NCBI GenBank assembly: GCA_040757035.1
Contig: JBFLYM010000030.1
Coordinates: 1-11,392, forward strand
Direction of reading: 5' to 3'
Source: JAHJBR01 sp040757035
GTDB lineage: Archaea; Micrarchaeota; Micrarchaeia; Anstonellales; Bilamarchaeaceae
Length of the DNA: 11,392 bases
Positions 1 to 5,664 of this stretch are shown here, one piece after another (the stretch's first letter is position 1; each line of letters opens with the position of its first letter). Under the pieces are notes generated by a model. It made no database searches. It saw only the letters and a program-made list of their open reading frames with translations, and was not told the DNA's origin. The translations under genes and the position numbers were made by a program.

Positions 1-137
1 CAAAACAACAGTTGTTTATGGAAGCGTTTTCACTATCGCGCTTTGCGCGCGTGTAGCGCGAACCAAGACAAGTTAGGTATAACAGGTTTTACGACGTAAA
101 AGCGCGCGCGTTTTGTAAAGTCAAGTCTGAAAATAAG
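1..137. other. Left-edge non-coding region with GC-rich hairpins
   Basis: This stretch precedes the beta-helix gene and holds no convincing gene. It contains a 15-nt near-perfect palindrome at 3-17 (arms aaacaac/gttgttt). A GC stem-loop follows at 37-49 (arms cgcgc/gcgcg, loop ttt). A second alternating gcgcgcgcg tract lies at 102-110. I see no clear TATA box at the distance expected for the GTG at 138. The frame of the beta-helix gene stays open upstream to a TAG at 54-56 but offers no ATG, GTG or TTG before 138. Confidence 0.5.
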
Positions 138-863
138 GTGAAAATCGGACTTGGCGTAATATTCGAAAAAGGGGTGAAAATCGGAGAAGGGGTGGAAATC
201 GGGTCTTTTGTGATTATCAGAGAAGGGGTGGAAATCGGATCTAATGTGAAAATTGGGTCTAATGTGTATATCAGAGAAGGGGTGGAAATCGGAGAAGGGG
301 TGGAAATCGGGTCTGATGTGAATATCGGAGAAGGGGTGGAAATTAGATCTAATGTGAAAATTGGGTCTAATGTGAATATCGAAGAAGGGGTGGAAATCGG
401 ACATGTGGTGGAAATTGGAGAAGGGGCGAAAATTAGATCTAATGTGAAAATCGGATCTTTTGTGAATATCGGAGAAGGGGTGGAAATTAGATCTAATGTA
501 GGAATCGGAGAAGGGGCAATAATCTGGAATGGTGTGAAAATTGGAAAAAACGTTCTTCCAGATAGTTTTGTTTATAATACAAAGGAAAGTAAACCGAAAA
601 CCATTAGTCTTACCGAGAATACCGAATTAAAGGAAATTGATGAAATAATGGGTCTTGTCGAAAAATCGAAAACTAAGGAAAACGAAAAACGAATAAATGA
701 GATACTTGCTCGCATTAAAGATAAAACCAATTATATACAAAGACAATGTGCCGAAGACCTTCGAGGTCTTCAAAAATTGAAAACCAAAACAACCAAGATC
801 GACCAAGACCAGTCAACACCAACCAAGACCAAGATCGGCCAATTTCAAAAAAACAATCTTTAG
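138..863 (+). CDS. Left-handed beta-helix hexapeptide-repeat protein with charged C-terminal tail
   Basis: The 241-residue product starts at GTG 138. Residues 1-144 are 24 consecutive hexapeptides of the form V-x-I-G-x-G/N with no interruption. This is the signature of left-handed parallel beta-helices, three hexapeptides per coil, so about eight full coils. Two unit types alternate: 'IGEGV' and 'IGSNV'. In the family such helices form the body of acyl-, acetyl- and nucleotidyl-transferases and some structural proteins. No catalytic loop, histidine or partner domain is visible here, so an enzyme role is not supported. Residues 150-241 are a charged, probably helical region that turns into a K/T/Q-rich tail, which might mediate oligomerisation. 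No signal peptide or membrane segment is seen. The gene converges with the deiminase gene. Function is unknown. That it is a real beta-helix is likely; that it is expressed is unproven, since the start is GTG and no promoter is obvious. Confidence 0.72.
   Translation: MKIGLGVIFEKGVKIGEGVEIGSFVIIREGVEIGSNVKIGSNVYIREGVEIGEGVEIGSDVNIGEGVEIRSNVKIGSNVNIEEGVEIGHVVEIGEGAKIRSNVKIGSFVNIGEGVEIRSNVGIGEGAIIWNGVKIGKNVLPDSFVYNTKESKPKTISLTENTELKEIDEIMGLVEKSKTKENEKRINEILARIKDKTNYIQRQCAEDLRGLQKLKTKTTKIDQDQSTPTKTKIGQFQKNNL
174..389 (+). repeat. 18-nt tandem repeat array with a duplicated 108-nt block
   Basis: The beta-helix coding region is a DNA repeat with an 18-nt period whose consensus is close to gtggaaatcggagaaggg, alternating with units ending in tctaat. 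Units 3-8 (174-281) and units 9-14 (282-389) share the same order of the two unit types and match at about 98 of 108 positions by my hand alignment. Several third-codon differences are absent, which points to recent duplication of a 36-residue (two-coil) block rather than slow convergence. Weaker units extend on both sides, from 138 to about 569. Confidence 0.85.
753..771. repeat. Perfect 8-bp stem-loop inside the beta-helix gene
   Basis: The arms gaagacct (753-760) and aggtcttc (764-771) are exact reverse complements around a tcg loop and are followed by an A-rich stretch. It lies in the helical tail coding region (residues around AEDLRGLQ), so it may simply be coding sequence. An RNA hairpin is possible. 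No role can be assigned. Confidence 0.45.
847..853 (-). terminator. Possible oligo-T terminator for the deiminase gene
   Basis: Seven A residues here read as T7 on the minus strand, 83 bases beyond the stop codon of the deiminase gene. Archaeal RNA polymerase often terminates at such T runs. It overlaps the end of the convergent beta-helix gene. This is weak, single-signal evidence. Confidence 0.25.
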
Positions 864-936
864 CAAAACGCTGAGTTAACCTCTATATCTGCATCTATCA
901 CTCGCACGCTTGCAAATGAGATTCATTAACCTTGCA

Positions 937-2106
937 TTATAGTGGTTCTTGCTGAGTAATACAGTGTATCCCGCCATAGCCAAAAACAAGTTCGCGCGCA
1001 ACTATCGGAACTATTTCTCTTTCCGGAAACGAGTTCTCTAAAATTTCGATCGCTTTTTTATCATGAGGATTATTGAAAATTGGTAATAACACGATTTTAT
1101 TTCCAATGTAAAAATTCGCATAACTCGCAGGTAATTGCCTATTTTCGCTTTTATCTATTATCGGTTTAGGCATAGGGAGTTCTATTACCTCAAATTTATT
1201 TCCATTTGTATCCGCAGAACTGTGCAATATCCGCAAATTTTCGCGAAGAGCAATGCCATCCAAATTGCTTAAATTGTCTTTGTTGTTGCAATTGCCGCAC
1301 GCGCAAACTATTTTTCCTTTTGATATAAAACGCGCAAAATCATCAACATGGCCGTCTGTATCATCGCCTTCTATCCCAGATTTTAACCAAATGATTTTTG
1401 AAACGCCAAGATAATCGCGTAAATATTTTTCTATTTCATTCCGGCTTAAATTTGGATTGCGGTTTTTGTTGAGCAGACATTGTTCGGTTGTAAGAAGCGT
1501 TCCTTCTCCATTAACTTCTATTGAACCGCCTTCCAAAACCATTTTGGGGGTAAATATTTTTGTTACTTTTGCTACTTTCGTTCCACTTCCACAAACCTTA
1601 GCAATATCCATGCCAGCAATATCATCATAAAGCAAATCAGAATATTTTTCTCCATATGCATTATATTTCCATTTTACTATTGCACGTTTTCCTTCTCCTT
1701 TCTCTATTCCTTCTTTTCCTCCTCTTCTTTTTCTTATTCTTATTTCTTCTCTTATTCCTTTTCTTTTTGTTATGTTGCGATTATTGCGACTAAGCAGAAA
1801 GATTGGTCCATAATCCCGTATCCATACATCTGCAGTTTTTATCTTATAAAAAATAAGATGTTTGTCGTTATACGTGAATGGCCTAAGTTTTTTTTGTATT
1901 TTTTCTTTTGCGGCGGAATTGTTTACAAGTAATTTTATCTTTTCCCCATGGCTAAGCGCGGATATTATTCTGCAATAGATATCTTCAACTTTATTGATTA
2001 TGCGTTCCGGAAAGGTGATTTTATTTGAAGGCCAAGAAAGCCATGTTGCGCTGTGCGGTGCCCATTCCGGAGGCATAAAATAATTTTCTTCACGAGGAGT
2101 TTTCAT
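937..2106 (-). CDS. Agmatine deiminase family protein (PAD_porph fold)
   Basis: The 389-residue product resembles agmatine iminohydrolase, which converts agmatine and water to N-carbamoylputrescine and ammonia in polyamine synthesis. Family marks in order are MPPEWAPHSATWLSWP (11-26), WIRDYGP (95-101, Asp98), LEGGSIEVNG (191-200), DGHVDDFARF (251-260, His253) and GYGGIHCITQQEP (376-388), with Cys382 as the expected catalytic nucleophile. The guanidine-modifying residues therefore look complete. A free peptidyl-arginine deiminase is an alternative, but no signal peptide or extra domain is present. Residues about 106-141 are an R/K/G/E-rich insertion between RDYGP and KWKYNAYGEKY that the family normally lacks. 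The start at 2106 gives the usual short lead before the MPPEW motif and fits a TATA-like box 25 bases upstream. No carbamoylputrescine amidase lies nearby, so the pathway partner must be elsewhere or absent. Confidence 0.9.
   Translation of the reverse strand: MKTPREENYFMPPEWAPHSATWLSWPSNKITFPERIINKVEDIYCRIISALSHGEKIKLLVNNSAAKEKIQKKLRPFTYNDKHLIFYKIKTADVWIRDYGPIFLLSRNNRNITKRKGIREEIRIRKRRGGKEGIEKGEGKRAIVKWKYNAYGEKYSDLLYDDIAGMDIAKVCGSGTKVAKVTKIFTPKMVLEGGSIEVNGEGTLLTTEQCLLNKNRNPNLSRNEIEKYLRDYLGVSKIIWLKSGIEGDDTDGHVDDFARFISKGKIVCACGNCNNKDNLSNLDGIALRENLRILHSSADTNGNKFEVIELPMPKPIIDKSENRQLPASYANFYIGNKIVLLPIFNNPHDKKAIEILENSFPEREIVPIVARELVFGYGGIHCITQQEPL
1687..1768. repeat. 82-nt polypyrimidine/polypurine tract within the deiminase gene
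   Basis: On the plus strand this run is pyrimidine except for four A residues (1706, 1736, 1742, 1754), and on the coding strand it is almost pure purine. It encodes the R/K/E/G-rich insertion of the deiminase. Irregular repeats of cttattc/ttcttc type suggest growth by replication slippage while keeping the frame. Confidence 0.8.
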
Positions 2107-2126
2107 ATTTATACTCTCTTATTGAT

Positions 2127-2134
2127 TATATATT
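2127..2134 (-). promoter_or_regulatory. TATA box of the deiminase gene (leaderless)
   Basis: The minus strand reads gaaatatataatc, with the TATA element centred about 25 bases before the ATG at 2106. In archaea transcription starts roughly 25 bases downstream of the TATA centre, so the mRNA would begin at or next to the start codon. No ribosome-binding sequence is present. Confidence 0.6.
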
Positions 2135-2190
2135 TCATTCCATGAAAGCGGTCTTGGCTAAGAGATGCCAATATAAACAGATAGCTGAGT

Positions 2191-2209
2191 TAGGGTTTAT
2201 AAGTCCCTA
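2191..2209. promoter_or_regulatory. TATA-like element inside a small inverted repeat
   Basis: A tttataa element (2196-2202) is enclosed by taggg (2191-2195) and cccta (2205-2209), which are reverse complements. It lies in the 254-bp gap between the deiminase and the first ATPase. It is too far from either start for a leaderless transcript. It could drive a longer-leader transcript across the 55-bp repeat or be chance. Confidence 0.3.
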
Positions 2210-2275
2210 CTACATAAATACTGATTTGTTCCGAGATTTTAAAGAAGTATCCGATCAAATCCACTTGATTTGTCT

Positions 2276-2330
2276 AATAAAGCAAACATAATGTATGTAC
2301 TATGTTTCACAAATCGGACGTAATGCGAAA
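2276..2330 (+). repeat. 55-bp direct repeat, left copy
   Basis: This matches 3581-3635 at 51 of 55 positions. The copy folds as a hairpin: aaacata (2284-2290) pairs with tatgttt (2301-2307), and just outside it gatttgt (2267-2273) pairs with acaaatc (2309-2315). It ends 30 bases before the chosen ATPase start. An upstream in-frame ATG at 2295 lies within the repeat and would encode a repeat-derived leader peptide. Confidence 0.85.
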
Positions 2331-2341
2331 GTTAATAAATT
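2331..2341 (+). promoter_or_regulatory. TATA-like box deciding the ATPase start
   Basis: The element ttaataaattt is preceded by the purine-rich gcgaaag (BRE-like) formed by the right end of the 55-bp repeat. Its centre is about 25 bases before ATG 2361, which favours that start over ATG 2295 and implies a leaderless mRNA. Confidence 0.45.
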
Positions 2342-2360
2342 TTGTTGTCCAAATAATTGC

Positions 2361-3563
2361 ATGGAAACAGAAATATTCTCAAAGATAGCATTGGAAAGCG
2401 AACGAAAGATTATAGAAGGTATGGAAATAAAACGTATTCGCGATCTTTATGCAAAAATAAAAACAAGTGGATCTAACGAACACAGCGAACGAATAGATTA
2501 TTATACTGGAATAATCGGGTTGCGAGGAATAGGTAAAACAACTCTTCTTCTTCAGCTCGCCCGAAACTACGACAATCCGCTTTATTTTTCAGCAGACGCC
2601 ATATATTTGAGAAACTTTTCAATTTACGATGTCGTGAATTACGCGGAAAAAAATGGCTATAGTTCATTTTTCATAGATGAAATACACTATTCTAAGGATT
2701 GGACATATTCGCTCAAGACTCTTTATGATGAGGGTATCAACAATGTGTTTTTTTCCGGATCTTCTGCCATAGACCTGATGAAGGGTGCAGATCTCTCAAG
2801 AAGAGCAATACTTTTCAGACTTCCTCCAGCAACGTTTCGGGAATATCTAAACATAAAACACGGTTTTGATTTTCCGATACTTTCGCTGAACGAAATTCTT
2901 GAGAAAAAAACAGAACTCACCAACAAATGTATGAGCGCGTATTCATATTTCAAAGAATATCTGGAATACGGAGGCTTTTTGTACGAAAGAAAAGAATTTG
3001 ATTCAAAACTCGTCAATTCTATAAACAAGCTCGCAAGCGTTGATTTGGCCTATCTTCGCGACATAAACATGAACGTGGAGAATGACGTAATAAGGCTTTA
3101 CAACATCGTAAGTTCATTACCATCGTTTGAACTGAATTATTCGAGACTCGCTTCTTCTCTTAATATAACTAAAACAACTGCGATGCGCCTTGTTTCTGAT
3201 TTGGCAAAAGCAGGAGGAATAATAATATGTAATCCATGTCGTTCTGGTTATGCAGCTGTGCGTAACGAACCGAAACTTTTCCTACCAATCCCGCTTACAA
3301 GTTTTTTCTCCAGACAATTAGGACGCACTGCTCCAATAGGAAGGTTGCGCGAGGAATTTTTCATTTCTCATACGAAAGATGCTTGCTATTTAAAAACAGA
3401 ACGCGGAGCCAAAACATCAGATTTCAAATCAAACAATGTTATTTTTGAAATTGGCGGAATCTCAAAATCAGTAGTTCAGAATCCAGATTATTTAGTATTA
3501 GATGGATTGGAGTGCTTTGAAAATCGCATTCCATTGTTTTTATTCGGATTTTTGAGCTATTGA
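2361..3563 (+). CDS. AAA family ATPase (AAA_14 type), cassette gene
   Basis: The 400-residue product starts at ATG 2361, because the longer frame from 2295 reads through the flanking repeat and a TATA-like box sits 25 bases before 2361. From that start, Walker A GLRGIGKTT is at about 53-61, Walker B FFIDEIHY at 103-110 and the sensor-like FFSGSSA at 130-136. A winged-helix-like segment follows (about 250-290, SRLASSLNITKTTAMRLVSDL). The C-terminal PD-(D/E)XK-like region reads TSDF...FEIGG and ends in IPLFLFGFLSY. From memory, one subgroup of these ATPases typically ends IPLWLFGFLY and carries E-x-G-G instead of the E-x-K of DUF4143, so the protein looks full length. The cellular role of this family is unknown. 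The gene is bracketed by 55-bp direct repeats, which suggests acquisition as a unit. It precedes another ATPase of the same superfamily, but the two are not close duplicates. Confidence 0.85.
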   Translation: METEIFSKIALESERKIIEGMEIKRIRDLYAKIKTSGSNEHSERIDYYTGIIGLRGIGKTTLLLQLARNYDNPLYFSADAIYLRNFSIYDVVNYAEKNGYSSFFIDEIHYSKDWTYSLKTLYDEGINNVFFSGSSAIDLMKGADLSRRAILFRLPPATFREYLNIKHGFDFPILSLNEILEKKTELTNKCMSAYSYFKEYLEYGGFLYERKEFDSKLVNSINKLASVDLAYLRDINMNVENDVIRLYNIVSSLPSFELNYSRLASSLNITKTTAMRLVSDLAKAGGIIICNPCRSGYAAVRNEPKLFLPIPLTSFFSRQLGRTAPIGRLREEFFISHTKDACYLKTERGAKTSDFKSNNVIFEIGGISKSVVQNPDYLVLDGLECFENRIPLFLFGFLSY

Positions 3564-3572
3564 AACATTGAG

Positions 3573-3628
3573 TTACGTCCAATAAAGCAAACATAACGCA
3601 TGTGCTTTGTTTCACAAATCGGACGTAA
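3573..3628. repeat. Palindromic element around the right direct repeat
   Basis: The right repeat copy is bounded by the exact inverted repeat ttacgtcc (3573-3580) and ggacgtaa (3621-3628). Inside it aaagc-aa-acat (3584-3594) pairs with atgt-gcttt (3600-3608) around the loop aacgc. The left copy lacks the ttacgtcc arm and uses a different outer stem. The element resembles a small mobile or recombination-active palindrome. Confidence 0.6.
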
Positions 3629-3635
3629 TGCGAAA
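3581..3635 (+). repeat. 55-bp direct repeat, right copy
   Basis: This is the partner of 2276-2330, with four mismatches clustered in the hairpin loop region. It begins 17 bases after the stop codon of the ATPase, so the two copies enclose little more than that gene. No third copy is seen in the window. Confidence 0.85.
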
Positions 3636-3692
3636 ATAAAAATATCAAAAAATAGAAAATGGATATATTTATATTAAAAATTCGGAATAAAA

Positions 3693-3732
3693 TTCGTTCC
3701 TAAATATGAACGAAAGATTTAAATATTCGTTC
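3693..3732. promoter_or_regulatory. Promoter with TATA box inside an inverted repeat (likely operator)
   Basis: The TATA box tttaaata (3718-3725) is centred about 25 bases before ATG 3747 and preceded by the BRE-like cgaaaga. It is flanked by gaacgaa (3708-3714) and ttcgttc (3726-3732), exact reverse complements. A third half-site ttcgttc lies at 3693-3699. A regulator bound there would cover the TATA box and so block the general transcription factors, which is a common way archaeal repressors act. No regulator gene is visible, so autoregulation is only a guess. Confidence 0.6.
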
Positions 3733-3746
3733 TCTTTGATGTACTT

Positions 3747-5003
3747 ATGGAAATAAAAGAACTTTTGCTCATGCTCAATGAATGGTGGAGAACGAATAAG
3801 GTAAGCTTAGATAGGCTCAAAAAATATAAAAGAGAACCCTTTGCAGATATAAAGAAATTGCTAGCCTATAGACAGATTATCTTAGTCTCTGGTTTAAGGC
3901 GGGTTGGAAAAAGCACTGTAATATTTCAATTAATAGATACTTTGTTTAAGCAGAAAATATCTCCTAAACGAGTTCTCTATTTTTCCTACGATGAAAAAAA
4001 GGAAGATGTCGTATCTGTCTTAGAAGCTTTTCAAGAAATTACAGATACCGATTGGAAAAAAGAGAAAATTTTTGTTTTTTTTGATGAGATACAAAAACTA
4101 AAAGATTGGAGTTCAAAAATAAAAATAATCTATGATAATTTCCCTAAGATAAAATTTGTTGTTTCTGGCTCTGCTTCTTTGCAGCTTGAGAAGGAAGCAA
4201 TGTACAATCTAGCTGGAAGATATTTTATAAAAGAAATTCCTCCACTCTGTTTAAAGGAATATTTCGAACTTAAACATAAACTGCGAATAACCAATTATCA
4301 ATTATATAAAAGCGATTTAAGAAAGGAATTAGAAGATTATTTGAAAAAACCTTTTCCAGAAATTGTTAGTTTTAAAGAAGACAGACTTGTTTATGAATAT
4401 ATAAAAGAAAGCGTTATCTCAAAAATCCTTAAAATTGACTTGCCAGATGTTTTTGAGAATATAAATGCTAAACTTCTGGAAACTCTTCTGGATATATTTT
4501 ACAAAGAACCTGGATTAATACTGAACTTGGACTCTTTGTCTAGAGATTTAAAAATTCATAAAAAAACCCTTGAGCAGCATATATTTTTACTGGAATTCTC
4601 TAAACTGATAAGAATTGTGAAAAATTATCGAATCTCGATTTTAGCCGAATCTAGGAAGCTACGGAAGGTTTATCCATTTCATATCTCCTTAACTTTTCCG
4701 TTTAATCCAAGAGTAGAAGAAGGTAGGATTTTGGAGTCAGCCGTTGCATCTAAAATAGAGGCAACGCATTATTGGAGAAAAGGTAACAAAGAAGTTGATT
4801 TTATTATTAGGGATAAAGAAAATTTGCCGATAGAGGTTAAAAGCAGAATTGATTTGCGAAAAGAAGATTTAAATACTCTAATCTATTTCATGAAGAAATT
4901 TAGAGTTAAAAAAGGAGTAGTGATATATAATGGTGAGACAAAAAAGAACGCAATAACAATGATAAATATCTTAGATTTTTTATACGGAAACGCGTTGCCT
5001 TGA
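3747..5003 (+). CDS. AAA_14/DUF4143 family P-loop ATPase
   Basis: The 418-residue product has the order typical of the family. Walker A is GLRRVGKST (49-57), Walker B FVFFDEIQK (109-117) and the sensor-like motif VVSGSAS (138-144). A helical linker follows, then a winged-helix-like region at about 244-300, and a C-terminal DUF4143 domain of the PD-(D/E)XK fold. The nuclease-like residues look intact: Glu330, then Asp351 in EVDF, then Glu363 and Lys365 in IEVKS. Length is normal for the family, and no signal peptide or membrane segment is seen. These ATPases are abundant and patchily distributed in archaea and bacteria, and their role is not established. The ATG at 3747 is supported by a well-placed TATA box. 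The gene is noticeably AT-rich, and it stands alone under its own promoter. Confidence 0.9.
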   Translation: MEIKELLLMLNEWWRTNKVSLDRLKKYKREPFADIKKLLAYRQIILVSGLRRVGKSTVIFQLIDTLFKQKISPKRVLYFSYDEKKEDVVSVLEAFQEITDTDWKKEKIFVFFDEIQKLKDWSSKIKIIYDNFPKIKFVVSGSASLQLEKEAMYNLAGRYFIKEIPPLCLKEYFELKHKLRITNYQLYKSDLRKELEDYLKKPFPEIVSFKEDRLVYEYIKESVISKILKIDLPDVFENINAKLLETLLDIFYKEPGLILNLDSLSRDLKIHKKTLEQHIFLLEFSKLIRIVKNYRISILAESRKLRKVYPFHISLTFPFNPRVEEGRILESAVASKIEATHYWRKGNKEVDFIIRDKENLPIEVKSRIDLRKEDLNTLIYFMKKFRVKKGVVIYNGETKKNAITMINILDFLYGNALP

Positions 5004-5052
5004 ATTTGGAAATATGGATATTTGTAACGTAAAGCCTCATTTTACCTTAAGA

Positions 5053-5060
5053 TTTTTAAG
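5053..5060 (+). promoter_or_regulatory. TATA-like box of the HARP gene
   Basis: The element tttttaag is centred about 25 bases before ATG 5082, consistent with a leaderless transcript. No Shine-Dalgarno sequence precedes the ATG (gaaaaaactat). Confidence 0.5.
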
Positions 5061-5081
5061 CGCTTGGTTTGAAAAAACTAT

Positions 5082-5636
5082 ATGCGCAAATTTGTAATAG
5101 ATACCAGCGTCTTTGTAAATCCGCAAATATACTGTAATTTTGGCGCTAATCCAAAAAAAGCCATTGCCGGATTTACAAAAGCGGTTTCAAGGAAAAAAGA
5201 TATTGAATTTTACATGCCTTCAAGCGTTTTCAACGAACTTAAAAATTTTGTGGATAATGATATTGAAAAGCTTGAATTAATTGTGAAAAGACGTTCGCCT
5301 AATGTTTACGCAATTTATCTTCCTGCGGCGGTTTTCTATGATTTTATAGAAGAAATACGCGAGCGAATAAACAAGGGATTGCGGCTTGCTGAGGATTTTG
5401 CAAGGGATAACAAACCTGACAACGCGGAAAAACTCAAAAAATTAAGAGAAAAATATAAGGAAGCGATGCGCACGGGAATAGTTGACAGTAAAGAAGATTT
5501 TGAACTTGTCCTGCTTGCAAAAGAGCTTGAAGCGACACTGGTAAGCGCTGATGAAGGAATATTAAATTTTGGAAATAAAACAGGTTGTGAAATTCTGCAC
5601 GCGTCCAAACTAAAAAACCTGATCGCGAAAAAATAA
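5082..5636 (+). CDS. RNA-free ribonuclease P, HARP type (formerly 'RNA ligase partner')
   Basis: The 184-residue PIN-domain protein matches the HARP family (homolog of Aquifex RNase P, Aq_880; older names UPF0278 or RNA ligase partner protein). The family cleaves the 5' leader from precursor tRNA without an RNA subunit and forms large oligomers. The N-terminal strand FVIDTSVFVNP carries the first metal-binding Asp7. The C-terminal cluster GIVDSKEDFE...VSADEGI supplies Asp135, Asp139 and Asp157. These match the spacing of the catalytic aspartates I recall for the bacterial enzyme (7, 138, 142, 160). The helical stretch at about 85-130, rich in Arg and Lys, corresponds to the protruding helices used for assembly and tRNA contact. 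Length is normal. Most archaea that carry HARP also keep the RNA-based RNase P, so this may be a second enzyme. The neighbouring AlaRS gene also concerns tRNA but is not co-transcribed with it. Confidence 0.92.
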   Translation: MRKFVIDTSVFVNPQIYCNFGANPKKAIAGFTKAVSRKKDIEFYMPSSVFNELKNFVDNDIEKLELIVKRRSPNVYAIYLPAAVFYDFIEEIRERINKGLRLAEDFARDNKPDNAEKLKKLREKYKEAMRTGIVDSKEDFELVLLAKELEATLVSADEGILNFGNKTGCEILHASKLKNLIAKK

Positions 5637-5641
5637 AAAAT
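5628..5641 (-). terminator. Oligo-T terminator for the unknown minus-strand gene
   Basis: Read on the minus strand this is two six-base T runs separated by an A, beginning about 24 bases after the stop codon of the gene at 5665-6486. T-rich tracts are the main archaeal termination signal. It overlaps the last codons of the convergent HARP gene. An imperfect hairpin (gcag...ctgc, 5644-5659) lies between the two stops. Confidence 0.5.
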
Positions 5642-5664
5642 TATGGCAGAGGTCCTCCTGCTAG

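Noticed and set aside
33..404. Minus-strand open frame with H-P-F-S-D / R-P-N-F-H repeats
   Set aside because: It is the shadow of the 18-nt repeat. The plus-strand reading gives a perfect hexapeptide beta-helix pattern that continues beyond the array, whereas the minus frame has no such meaning.
174..569. Regular repeats considered as a CRISPR array or other non-coding satellite
   Set aside because: The period is 18 nt with no spacers, and all changes keep the plus-strand reading frame and the V-x-I-G pattern.
864..936. Convergent gap searched for a tRNA or small RNA
   Set aside because: Only 73 bases are available and I found no cloverleaf, T-loop consensus or stable hairpin.
2361..3563. 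Loss of the nuclease lysine (E-x-G-G instead of E-x-K) as an inactivating mutation
   Set aside because: The FEIGG and terminal IPL-LFGFL pattern is, as I recall, typical of this ATPase subgroup, so it is not a sign of decay.
2276..3635. Repeats considered as transposon ends with an encoded transposase
   Set aside because: The repeats are in direct orientation and the only gene between them is an AAA ATPase without transposase or recombinase motifs. Cassette status is kept only as a hypothesis.
5336..5608. Minus-strand Ser-rich open frame opposite HARP
   Set aside because: Its composition is what antisense to a Lys/Glu/Ala-rich helix gives, and the plus strand has an intact catalytic protein.
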